Shown here piece by piece: positions 1 through 7,338 of a stretch of DNA of 64,000 bases (positions are counted from its first letter, which is position 1; each line of letters starts with the position of its first letter). The notes below the pieces were generated by a model, which was given only the letters and a program-made list of their open reading frames with translations, had not been told where the DNA came from and searched no databases. The translations under genes and the position numbers were made by a program. The stretch covers positions 2,976,001 to 3,040,000 of the forward strand of contig CBDHGY010000002.1 of assembly GCA_965263325.1 (NCBI GenBank), read 5' to 3'. The DNA is from CBDHGY01 sp965263325. GTDB lineage: Bacteria; Pseudomonadota; Alphaproteobacteria; Caulobacterales; Hyphomonadaceae.

Positions 1-2
1 CG

Positions 3-149
3 TTATCGATTGAGGCGGGCCGTTCTGCGCCTCCATCCAACAACAATACTCTGGAGAATGAAGCCGAACCGGTTAGCACCGCATCGGGCTTCTCCAGCAT
101 TAGTGAGTATGAAGCAAGCCAGTTTGGCTATCTCAGCTTGGCAGAATAG
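3..149 (+). CDS. C-terminal end of an unrecognised protein (partial)
   Basis: Frame 3 is open from the window edge to a TAG at 147-149 and gives about 48 residues, polar and rich in Ser, Glu and Asn, ending in SQFGYLSLAE. The start lies outside the window. No domain can be named. It precedes a curlin locus on the same strand, so it could be a curli-assembly or adhesion gene, but nothing visible proves this. The frame choice rests on being the longest open frame with ordinary-looking amino-acid usage. Confidence 0.5.
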   Translation, partial: LSIEAGRSAPPSNNNTLENEAEPVSTASGFSSISEYEASQFGYLSLAE

Positions 150-644
150 CCCGTGAAGGAGGGGTTAAACAGGAAGTACTGTTTGGACATATAACGAGAT
201 TCTCAAAAGTTGGCATTTTCTGAAACGATTAGCGAAGCCGACTGAGAACAAACAAATAAAGGGTGGGGAAAACACCGGGCTCCAGTTGGCGCTCGATCCG
301 GTGTTTTCCCCGGGGCCAGCAATAATGCTGACCCCTGATACGTAGCGCCCACTTTGTGGGTAAGCAAGTCAGGAGTTCATCATGGGTATAAAACCTACTC
401 AGTCGATTGCAGTAGCAACATCGGCGTGCAGTATCAGAGTGGCCCGCTCCTATAGGAACGAAGTCAAGCCAGCACCCAAACCTTACGGGCACCTTCAAGT
501 CGCTCGACTTCGCGGTGTGCAACCCTATCCGGGGCCGGCAAAGCAATGCGATTTACTCAAACCGTATCACGCGCAGCGGACTAAATTGCTCGCAACATCA
601 CCCGTTAACCGCTTCGCACTCACCGAAAATGTTGGAACTGTTTC
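150..644 (+). promoter_or_regulatory. Non-coding stretch upstream of the curlin genes with two adjacent hairpins
   Basis: About 495 bases with no convincing gene. A perfect 14-bp inverted repeat occupies 265-278 and 298-311 (arm GGGGAAAACACCGG, 19-nt loop). It is followed directly by a second hairpin, 312-321 with 326-335, ten pairs with one mismatch. There is no T-run after them on the plus strand. Read on the minus strand, the first hairpin is followed by a T-rich stretch. They could be a terminator for the upstream gene, a bidirectional terminator, or a structured 5' leader of the curlin transcript. I cannot choose between these from sequence alone. Confidence 0.5.
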
Positions 645-648
645 ATGA
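382..648 (+). CDS. Possible 88-aa leader ORF, doubtful
   Basis: An ATG at 382 follows a good ribosome-binding site (GGAG at 372-375). The ORF runs to a TGA at 646-648 that overlaps the curlin start in an ATGA arrangement. The product is basic, has no signal peptide and resembles nothing I know. Its composition does not look like a folded protein. The tight overlap would allow translational coupling to the downstream curlin gene, which is the only reason to list it. It may equally be a chance open frame. Confidence 0.25.
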   Translation: MGIKPTQSIAVATSACSIRVARSYRNEVKPAPKPYGHLQVARLRGVQPYPGPAKQCDLLKPYHAQRTKLLATSPVNRFALTENVGTVS

Positions 649-1421
649 AGAAAAGTGCTTTAAATCTGACTGCCTGTCATGCGCTTATATTGTTTGGCGG
701 ATGCCTCGCAATGAGCGCCAACGCCGAGGACAATGGCAAGCCGAACGCGGTTGCAATCGAACAGACTGGTCTTGAAACATCTGCGCAAATTACAAATCAC
801 GGCACCGGTAATTTGATAGATGTATCGCAAACAGGCAGCGATCTCACCGCGAGCGTGAATATCAACGGGCATTCCAACCAAGCCCTTTCCGGGGCTAACA
901 CAATTACGCAAATTGGCTCGGGTTCAGAAGCGGTCGTGATGATCGATGGCGATTCAAACAGTTTCGAAATTTCTCAACAAGGACCTGCTTCAGGTTCGGC
1001 AAACAATGAAGCGCTTGTGAACATTATCGGCAACGACAACACTATAGAGATCTTGCAGATCAACGGATCAGAAGATGTTTTCTTCAACTCCGCATCAACT
1101 CTGCAGATGGGCGAAGGAAACTTCGCGAGCGTCTCTCAGGAAATTGATCCGAGGGGACTAACAGGTGGGGGAAATTCCGCATCGATTGAGCAAAGTGGCT
1201 TTGACCATATTGCTCGAATTCAACAGACGGGTGCCGATAATTCTGCGCTGATCAGTCAATCTGGTCAGAACAATATCGGCACCATCATTCAAGATGGCAC
1301 CGGTCTCGCTGCCGCACTTCATCAGGAGGGGACGGGACTGGACTACACCATCACTCAATCAGGCTGCGTCATTGGCACGGGTTGCGGAACGGTTTCTGTA
1401 ACTCAGACAGGCGGTTTCTGA
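645..1421 (+). CDS. Secreted curlin-repeat protein (258 aa)
   Basis: A Sec signal peptide (about residues 1-28, ending ..MSANA) is followed by a Gln/Asn/Gly/Ser/Thr-rich body made of imperfect curlin-type beta-strand units of the form Q-x-G-x-x-N-x-A-x-x-x-Q (for example QTGADNSALISQ). About nine or ten such units can be picked out. Curlin repeats (CsgA/CsgB in Enterobacteria) stack into a beta-helix and polymerise as extracellular amyloid fibres. At 258 aa it is longer than CsgA (about 150 aa) and much shorter than its neighbour at 1466-3718, so it may be a nucleator (CsgB-like) or a minor subunit. Two cysteines near the C-terminus (in GCVIGTGCG) are unusual for curlins. It lies 44 bases upstream of the large curlin gene and is probably co-transcribed with it. 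The csgG/E/F-like secretion genes are not in the window. Confidence 0.85.
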   Translation: MKKSALNLTACHALILFGGCLAMSANAEDNGKPNAVAIEQTGLETSAQITNHGTGNLIDVSQTGSDLTASVNINGHSNQALSGANTITQIGSGSEAVVMIDGDSNSFEISQQGPASGSANNEALVNIIGNDNTIEILQINGSEDVFFNSASTLQMGEGNFASVSQEIDPRGLTGGGNSASIEQSGFDHIARIQQTGADNSALISQSGQNNIGTIIQDGTGLAAALHQEGTGLDYTITQSGCVIGTGCGTVSVTQTGGF

Positions 1422-1465
1422 TCTGGAAGGAATAAGAAGTATCGCAAGAAAGAAAGGACTTCATC

Positions 1466-3718
1466 ATGCGAACTAAACTAGCCTATAGCGTCGCGGCCGC
1501 GGCGCTCATGTTTGTCGGCACCGCGTCGGCGAACGAAAACACCGTCACACAAACCGGCAGCGGTAACTCAGCCACTGTAGACCAGACAATAGATGAGAGT
1601 CTGACCTCAGGCCTAGGAGTTGGTCAGGAAAGCAGTTCCTTAATTGACCAGCTCGGTGACAATAACACAGCAACTGTTGCGCAAGGCGGCGAGACAGGCG
1701 CTTCGAATTTCTATAATGAATCTGACATCGATCAGGAGAACACCGGAACAGCTGGATCAACGGGTAATGTTGCATCTGTGACGCAGTACTCCACGGATCC
1801 TAGTTCGACTGTTCCAAATACCGCCGATGTCAATCAAACAACAGATGGCGCACTGGCAAACACCGCAACTGTTTCACAAACATCTGCTGGAACTGCGGGC
1901 GTCAGCTTACAGAACAACGCTGTCGTCAATCAGGGCCAAACCAGCGGGACAGGTGGCGAAACTGCTACGGTATCGCAGTCAGGAGATTCTAATGATGTGC
2001 TTGTGAACCAGGACGGTGTAAACAACGTCGCTGACACTGCCCAAGACGGTTTCTTGAATGTCGCTACTGTTAGTCAAATCGGTGATGGCGATGATGCGCT
2101 GATTACTCAGACAGGTGAGGAAAACGACTCAACAATTACACAGGATGGCGTTGAGGCTTATGCCGACAATATCCAGACCGGTGATCGGAACACGTCGACA
2201 ATAGCGCAAAATGATGGATCATCTGGGGGCTCGATTGGCGCGGTTCCTGGCGACCCGGAAGCATTTGTTGTTCAAACTGGCAACGACAATTTTTCCGATG
2301 TGATGCAGACAAACTCTGTCCCCGGCGGCTTCAACCAAGTTGTGAATGTTAACCAGACTGGAGATTCGAACACGTCTTCCGTTACGCAGGATGGTCAGGG
2401 CGACGGATTTACGGGCACTTTGCGTGCGAATGTCAAACAATTTGACGGGTCGGATTCGTCGGTGTCACAAACAGCACGGCTTGGAAATGCTCAAGGCCTG
2501 ACAGCAAATGTGACGCAGCGCGGTGCCTCAGTGTCCACCATCACGCAGGAGGCAGATGGCCGAAAAGCGCGCTTCGCTGACGCCATCGTTGATCAAGACG
2601 GCGGATCAGCGTCGAACATCACGCAAACAATCGACAATCCGTCAACGACCTTTGCTGGCGCAGACTTCTCGGGTAACCTCCTAGCGTCTGTGACACAAGA
2701 TGGCGGGTCGACGAGCGATGTCACCCAGACGATTGTTGGAAATGGTTCAACGGGTCTAACGGCAACTGTTGTCCAGGACACGGGTTCGGAATCTAATATT
2801 GTCCAGTCTATCAATGGCGACGGCTCAAGTGATATCGCAGCAACTGTGACACAAGCGAACGGCGCGATGTCGACTCTGACCCAGACGATGAATGGGACTG
2901 GCCAGTCAACAATGACTGCAAGTGTCACTCAAGATGGTGCAAGCACTTCGACCATCGATCAAACCTTCGACCTGGAACTGAGCAACACCTTCGATGCCAC
3001 TGTCGATCAAACAGGCCATCGGAATACGTCTACGGTCACACAAGCAGATCAAGGCGTATCGAATGGTGGAGATTCTGGCGTAAAAGCAATAGTCGCCCAG
3101 ATGGGTAATGACAATAACTCATCGCTGACCCAGCTCAATCGCGGCCATACCGCGACGGTCGATCAAGTCGGCGACCTGAACTCGTCGGTTGCAGATCAAG
3201 TTTCAGTCGGAAACACATTGCTTGTTAGCCAGATTGGCGACTCGAACATATCCACCAGCAGCCAAAGCGGATTTAGCTCATTGGCGGATATATCCCAGGT
3301 CGGCCATCGCAACACATCCGACATTATGCAACTTAGTGGAAGCGGTGGCTATGATGCAATCGTGAGCCAGACCGGTGATGATGGTACGTCCACCATCATT
3401 CAAAGTGGTCGTCGCAGTTTTGCATCTCTCGATCAGAGCGGAACCTTCAATACCTCTTTGATTACGCAATCTGATTTCGACAATGTTGCAGACGTCACGC
3501 AGAGTGCGCATGGGAACAATAGCGAGATTACACAATCTGGTTCGGCCGATGGCCTCGGTAACTCTGCAACTGTTGCGCAGATGACCGACGGCAACATCTC
3601 CCTCATCACGCAAACTGGTGACAGCAATATAGCGTCTGTCAGCCAAAGCGTGACAAGTGGAAATATGTCAACAATTACCCAAATTGGTATTGGTAACACA
3701 GCAACTGTGAGCCAATAA
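1466..3718 (+). CDS. Giant curlin-repeat amyloid protein (750 aa)
   Basis: A signal peptide of about 22 residues (ending GTASA) precedes about 725 residues consisting almost entirely of curlin-type half-repeats of roughly 11 residues, each ending in Gln and commonly of the form TGDSNTSSVTQ. I count about fifty half-repeats, that is about twenty-five full curlin repeats, against five in E. coli CsgA. Aromatic residues are scarce, and Asn, Gln, Thr, Ser, Asp and Gly dominate. It should be exported and form the main fibre of a curli-like surface amyloid. A purine-rich ribosome-binding site (AAAGAAAGGA) precedes the ATG. A perfect hairpin follows just after the stop codon, and a lipoprotein gene comes next, suggesting a three-gene curlin operon. 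Repeat-rich genes of this kind vary in length by recombination, so the length may be strain-specific. Confidence 0.88.
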   Translation: MRTKLAYSVAAAALMFVGTASANENTVTQTGSGNSATVDQTIDESLTSGLGVGQESSSLIDQLGDNNTATVAQGGETGASNFYNESDIDQENTGTAGSTGNVASVTQYSTDPSSTVPNTADVNQTTDGALANTATVSQTSAGTAGVSLQNNAVVNQGQTSGTGGETATVSQSGDSNDVLVNQDGVNNVADTAQDGFLNVATVSQIGDGDDALITQTGEENDSTITQDGVEAYADNIQTGDRNTSTIAQNDGSSGGSIGAVPGDPEAFVVQTGNDNFSDVMQTNSVPGGFNQVVNVNQTGDSNTSSVTQDGQGDGFTGTLRANVKQFDGSDSSVSQTARLGNAQGLTANVTQRGASVSTITQEADGRKARFADAIVDQDGGSASNITQTIDNPSTTFAGADFSGNLLASVTQDGGSTSDVTQTIVGNGSTGLTATVVQDTGSESNIVQSINGDGSSDIAATVTQANGAMSTLTQTMNGTGQSTMTASVTQDGASTSTIDQTFDLELSNTFDATVDQTGHRNTSTVTQADQGVSNGGDSGVKAIVAQMGNDNNSSLTQLNRGHTATVDQVGDLNSSVADQVSVGNTLLVSQIGDSNISTSSQSGFSSLADISQVGHRNTSDIMQLSGSGGYDAIVSQTGDDGTSTIIQSGRRSFASLDQSGTFNTSLITQSDFDNVADVTQSAHGNNSEITQSGSADGLGNSATVAQMTDGNISLITQTGDSNIASVSQSVTSGNMSTITQIGIGNTATVSQ

Positions 3719-3730
3719 TCTTTTCAGGAT

Positions 3731-3758
3731 TGAGCGGGGCGAAACTGTGCCCCGCTCA
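3731..3758 (+). terminator. Perfect 10-bp hairpin between the curlin gene and the lipoprotein gene
   Basis: TGAGCGGGGC (3731-3740) pairs perfectly with GCCCCGCTCA (3749-3758) across an 8-nt loop, 12 bases after the curlin stop. No T-run follows, so it is not a textbook rho-independent terminator. It may attenuate read-through or stabilise the 3' end of the highly expressed curlin message, setting a lower dose of the downstream lipoprotein. Confidence 0.55.
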
Positions 3759-3777
3759 GTCTATCGGAGCTGCACAC

Positions 3778-4407
3778 ATGCCTGCAATCCTCGAGAATAA
3801 GAGCCGAGTAAAACTGTTACAGTATATTCCGAGGATGCGAACATTTGCGGTGACCCTTCTCGTTTTCAGTATAAGTGCGTGCGCATCACCGGATTTGCGC
3901 GAAGCGGCCAGCCTAAAAGAACAGGTTACCCAGATTCAAAATGACAAACCGGCATCAGATAAGGCCGCTCCAGTGGAGCAAGACAAGATCTACGCTGATC
4001 AAATCCCGTCGGCGAATCTCGAGATCGATCAACTCGGCTTGGACAACGCCGATCACTCATTGCAGATTGGAACGGTCCCCGGCGCGGACCCCTGCTACTG
4101 GGCACGCCGAGAAGGCACACCATGTAATCGAGCTGATTCTCTACGATCAGACGCCCAACCTGCCTCACGTGTTTCTACGGAAGTTGAATTGAACATCATG
4201 AATGTGGGGCGAACAACCAACGCCTTTGATGTTGAGAAGACCGTTGATGAAATTGGCCGCGGACGAGCGACAACAGAATCCGCAAAAGCCATAGGGAATG
4301 ACTTTCTCAACCCGCTCCCAGACAAGCCAGATGAAGCACCGGACCATCTCGAAGACAGCCATCCGGAAACAAGTTACGACCACACGCAAAACGCCTCTGG
4401 ACTATAG
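3778..4407 (+). CDS. Lipoprotein with a curlin-like segment, amyloid-locus accessory
   Basis: I choose the ATG at 3778 because GGAG at 3767-3770 is well spaced. An in-frame ATG at 3835 has a purine run directly against it and is less likely. The N-terminus has an unusually long n-region, then a hydrophobic stretch ending in the lipobox SISAC, so it should be a lipidated envelope protein of about 209 aa. Residues around LEIDQLGLDNADHSLQIG look like one and a half curlin strands, which suggests it touches or nucleates the fibre. Three cysteines remain after processing (the lipidated one and a pair in DPCYWARREGTPCN). It is not recognisable as CsgG, CsgE or CsgF. The role as an anchor or nucleator is inferred from the repeat-like segment and the location. 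Confidence 0.6.
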   Translation: MPAILENKSRVKLLQYIPRMRTFAVTLLVFSISACASPDLREAASLKEQVTQIQNDKPASDKAAPVEQDKIYADQIPSANLEIDQLGLDNADHSLQIGTVPGADPCYWARREGTPCNRADSLRSDAQPASRVSTEVELNIMNVGRTTNAFDVEKTVDEIGRGRATTESAKAIGNDFLNPLPDKPDEAPDHLEDSHPETSYDHTQNASGL

Positions 4408-4542
4408 GCTATTTTGCTGACTTCGCATCTCGAGCTAATTGCTAATCGTCTGCGATCTCCTCGACTGCGCAGTTTAAACTTACGGACGGTAGGTGATTTT
4501 CGCAGCTCGCCCATCAAGGTCAGCTCTAATGATGCGCTCCTG

Positions 4543-4722
4543 AGAACAAACCCTGCACAAATTGCCCTAGTAAATCGGCATTTTTCTACTTTGTTCTGCA
4601 CTATTTCACAGGTTGGACTTGTGTAAAAATTTGGCAAATATGCTAAAAAATTCAGTAATCGCGATGTTTTAAAATGGTGCCGCGAGGGAGAATTGAACTC
4701 CCGACCTCATCATTACCAATGA
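4543..4722. repeat. Left copy of a ~180-bp direct repeat including the tRNA-Thr 3' half
   Basis: This segment aligns with 34613-34804 in the same orientation. The last 51 bases (4672-4722) are identical to 34754-34804 and include the 3' half and CCA end of tRNA-Thr. The preceding ~130 bases are clearly homologous but diverged; the right copy has a 13-base insertion after the shared ATTGCCC. The extra homology outside the tRNA is more than a simple integrase core duplication would give. The 264-base gap 4408-4671 after the lipoprotein gene holds this repeat and no convincing gene. Confidence 0.85.
4672..4722 (-). other. Left attachment site: 3' half of tRNA-Thr, integrase side
   Basis: Fifty-one bases identical to the 3' half of the intact tRNA-Thr gene at 34757-34831, including the anticodon-loop end, T-arm, acceptor 3' strand and CCA. 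The match breaks at 4723, inside the anticodon stem, so this copy is not a functional tRNA. Its place directly beside the integrase stop codon (4733) is the standard arrangement for the distal att site of an island integrated in a tRNA gene. Confidence 0.9.
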
Positions 4723-4732
4723 AAAGGTCAAT

Positions 4733-5815
4733 CTAGGATAACCTTTTTTTATTATTGGATTTTTTCTCTTCGGGCTCATGCCATTGCCCAGATATTGCCC
4801 AACCTGACCTTAGTACTTCTTCCCGCAAAGCGTTGTCGGACGCGTGTGCGTAGCGCTCCACTAGGCTCAAATCGGTCCAGCCTCCGTCGGCCATCAAGCG
4901 GATGGGATCGCCCAGGACAGCGTTGTGCCAGGTCGCCCAGGTATGGCGAAGCGCGTGGGCGCGAAGAGGGGCGTGTCCAGCGCGCTCACAGGCGCGCGGT
5001 AGCGTCTTGTTCATCGCATTACGATCTGACCACGGACGGCCTCTGCTGTTCCTCAAGGCGCGTCCTGGGCCCGTATTGATCACCGGGGCAAGGAAGGTTC
5101 TCGCACGCGGCGGGATTGCAACACGGCGATCCCTGAAACCCTTCGTGCCATGATAGCCTTTTGCCTTGGCGTCGTCGTCATCCTTGCGAGCAGTGCCGAG
5201 TATGAGGACGGAAGAAAGATCTGGCGCGACTTCCCGGCCATCTAGGAACACTGCTTCCGAGGCGCGTAGTCCGCAGCCAACATAAAGCGCCGCGAGCGCT
5301 CTTGCGTGAGGGCCTTGCAAAGCGCCAATGATTTCTTCAATCTCATCCGGGCGTCGCCAATCGGTGCGCTTGCTGCGCTCCCTTAGGCGTGGCCAGACAC
5401 GCTTCGGCGCGCGGTCACTTCGCGCAGCCCAATTCATGATCGCAGAGATAGGGGCAATGATGTTCCGGTTTACGGTAGATGGCGCAGCCCTCGGGTAGAT
5501 CATCGAGGCGAGAACGTCTGCATCTGCTGGGACGACATCGCCCGCCTTCTTGTCGGCTAGATAGAGGATAATCTCTTCCGCTTTCGGACCGAGGCTTCGA
5601 CCTGCTTTCAGGAAGTCTGCGGCGAGTTCCGCAAATGTTTCCGTTCGCTTGCGCCCTAGAATGACCTCCTGGAAGATATCACGTTCCCATTTTTCCCTCA
5701 GTGCTTCAGCTTGCTCTCGCGAGCGAGTCTGAGCGCTTCGGTCAACGCTGATTCCGTGGTGCGTGCCCCGGATGCGATAGATGCCGGAAGGGCGGCGGTC
5801 GATTTTGAGCGGCAT
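4733..5815 (-). CDS. int: Tyrosine recombinase (site-specific integrase), about 360 aa
   Basis: This enzyme catalyses strand exchange between attP and the tRNA-Thr attB. Catalytic-domain signatures are visible in order (numbered from the start chosen here): Arg in GLRASEA (about 184), His-x-x-Arg in HALRHTW (287-290), Trp in GGW (313) and the nucleophile Tyr in VERYAHAS (322). The N-terminal part (..PSGIYRIRGTHHG..) looks like the arm-binding domain of phage-type integrases. The frame stays open up to 5902, but the ATG at 5815 (MPLKIDRR) gives the family-like N-terminus. The stop lies 10 bp from the att repeat. The C-terminal tail is Lys-rich. The protein appears intact. Confidence 0.88.
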   Translation of the reverse strand: MPLKIDRRPSGIYRIRGTHHGISVDRSAQTRSREQAEALREKWERDIFQEVILGRKRTETFAELAADFLKAGRSLGPKAEEIILYLADKKAGDVVPADADVLASMIYPRAAPSTVNRNIIAPISAIMNWAARSDRAPKRVWPRLRERSKRTDWRRPDEIEEIIGALQGPHARALAALYVGCGLRASEAVFLDGREVAPDLSSVLILGTARKDDDDAKAKGYHGTKGFRDRRVAIPPRARTFLAPVINTGPGRALRNSRGRPWSDRNAMNKTLPRACERAGHAPLRAHALRHTWATWHNAVLGDPIRLMADGGWTDLSLVERYAHASDNALREEVLRSGWAISGQWHEPEEKKSNNKKRLS

Positions 5816-6048
5816 GGTTTTACCCTCAACTGTAGTCTCAGAGAGTTTACGTCTTTTTCTGAAAATCTCCAGCGCCCATTCAATCGTGTGCCAATTCCGC
5901 ATTCGAGAACCACGGAGCGAAGTGAGCGCCAGGAGTAGCCAAGAACGGTTTCGAGCTCTTTTGGTGAGTAGGGTGCTTTGGGAGAAGGGGACGATTTATT
6001 TCTCAAACTCAAACCCACTAAACCTCTCGAATTGAACCATGAAACCAT
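5698..6048 (-). CDS. Excisionase-like helix-turn-helix ORF overlapping int
   Basis: Residues about 28-72 (YSPKELETVLGYSWRSL, then a GRWRF segment) fit the pattern of HTH_17/excisionase-type DNA-binding domains, with helix-turn-helix followed by a wing. Such proteins control integration and excision direction and often lie beside int. This ORF lies immediately upstream of int and reads on for 118 bp inside it in another frame. The C-terminal ~40 residues within int look like an out-of-frame read-through and may be accidental, or the gene may have lost its natural stop by frameshift. Function is inferred from the motif and position only. Confidence 0.42.
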   Translation of the reverse strand: MVSWFNSRGLVGLSLRNKSSPSPKAPYSPKELETVLGYSWRSLRSVVLECGIGTRLNGRWRFSEKDVNSLRLQLRVKPCRSKSTAALPASIASGARTTESALTEALRLARESKLKH

Positions 6049-7338
6049 AATCCTGAAAGTATCGGTACCTGAATAGTTGGAGCGGGAACAAATCTATCCA
6101 ATCGAGTGAAAGCTGATCCAACAGTGTGCAAATGAATTGTCGAAATGGGTGCAAATATCGGGCGCATTGGGTGCGATGAGGTCCAACTCGTAAACACCTA
6201 AGTCTTCATTCTTGAACTCGATAGGAAGCGTGACGCTCTTCAACTTTAGAGAGCTTCATCTACACACGCAGGTGTGCAGCAAGACGAAATCTGCCGAACG
6301 AATTTTGCAGGCATTGGAACTTTGACTGCCAGAGATTGGTTGAGCGTCGAATTTGTTGGTCGGATCCGCCGCCACTTTTTCGATTTGATCGAGGGTGGAA
6401 AACTAACGCAACTTTTCGTTTTCAAGTTCCTCATTCTCGTCGGATGGTCTCGAGCTGAATTAATCACTCCGCACGAGCCTCTCGCGACAGCTCTAGTGAT
6501 CGTAGACCTTTGCGGAGGGTATAAAAAATCGGAACTTCGCTTGGGCGCCCACGTCTACAGCAATATCCATTGCAGAAAGCGAGAATTCGCGGGCGCCTCG
6601 AGCCGGTGCAATGGGCTCCGAAAAAGTGACGTGCAGACAATGAGTTAGAGGGTGCTGGGTGCCCGCTCTTTTATCTTGCCCTTCGGGTTCGCTCGTAATT
6701 CCATTGCACCGCTATGCAAGCGCTTGCGCCTGGTTGTACGAATCCCAAAACGCGTGAAGTTCAAAAGGCCTGGAATGTTCTTAGTTTATCGGTCAAATAA
6801 TGATCAAAAATAACTCCGATATTGCTTGAATTTTGCAGGAATTCGCGTCCGTCAAGGGCGCGTATTACGCGCCGCGAAGCGGTTGAAAACCCTTGACGGC
6901 GCGCGATTTCAGCAATGAAAATTGGCATGGCCCAAGTGGCATTTCATGCCGTTGGGCCTGAGAGTTCAACCATTCAACTCAAACATACATTCCAAAAAGT
7001 ACGTTATCTTTTAGCATTAAAATGTCATTCAATTGAGGCTAACAAAAGTCGAATCGGAAGCTCAATAATTTGCATTTGGATGGTGATTTTCGGAGACGTC
7101 AGACGGCTGTGGGGTTAGGCGAATAGGTCATTTTGGCCTTTCGCAACCGTACGAAGAGATTCTGCTTATGTTTGCAATGGGGACGGAGCAGATATGACCA
7201 AGCGACCTTTCCGACCCGACATACATCTGGGGTTTTCATGGTTCTACGCTTCCGGCACCAACTTACGTTCATTGAATACTAATTCTTCACAAAAATGGGG
7301 AAGCAAGAAAACTAGGTTGAGACGCTAGAATCCTGGGC
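6049..7338. other. Gene-poor island segment of about 1.3 kb
   Basis: No convincing gene. Short ORFs on both strands (6274-6648 plus, 6246-6467 minus, 6915-7118 plus) overlap, lack recognisable domains and lack good start sites. One minus-strand frame near 6440 reads NEELENEKLR just before a stop, faintly like the tail of a transposase OrfA coiled coil, but this is too short to call. The segment is AT-rich around 6780-6840 and 6960-7100. Its one clear structure is the branched hairpin at 6849-6899. It may be a decayed remnant of element backbone. Confidence 0.6.
6849..6899. repeat. Compact three-way-junction inverted repeat
   Basis: Outer arms CCGTCAAGGG (6849-6858) and CCCTTGACGG (6890-6899) pair perfectly over ten bases. 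Inside them sit two further perfect hairpins back to back: CGCGTA/TACGCG (6859-6864, 6866-6871) with one central base, and CCGC/GCGG (6872-6875, 6879-6882) with a GAA loop. The spacer TTGAAAA completes the fold. The sequence outside (CGCG on both sides) allows imperfect extension of the outer stem. Such a fold could be a recombination or replication site, a non-coding RNA, or a transcript end. Confidence 0.6.

Noticed and set aside
229..546. 105-codon minus-strand ORF upstream of the curlin genes
   Set aside because: It runs through both hairpins. The predicted protein is Arg/Cys-rich and domain-free, typical of a chance frame.
4374..4637. Minus-strand ORF in the left repeat
   Set aside because: It is the counterpart of the right-hand repeat read-through, with no start site or domain.
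6246..6648. Overlapping ORFs on both strands in the gene-poor segment
   Set aside because: No domain, no ribosome-binding site and mutual overlap; composition is that of non-coding DNA. A faint transposase-like decapeptide is too short to use.
6915..7118. 67-codon plus-strand ORF
   Set aside because: It lies in AT-rich sequence just after the branched hairpin, has no recognisable features and no convincing start site.
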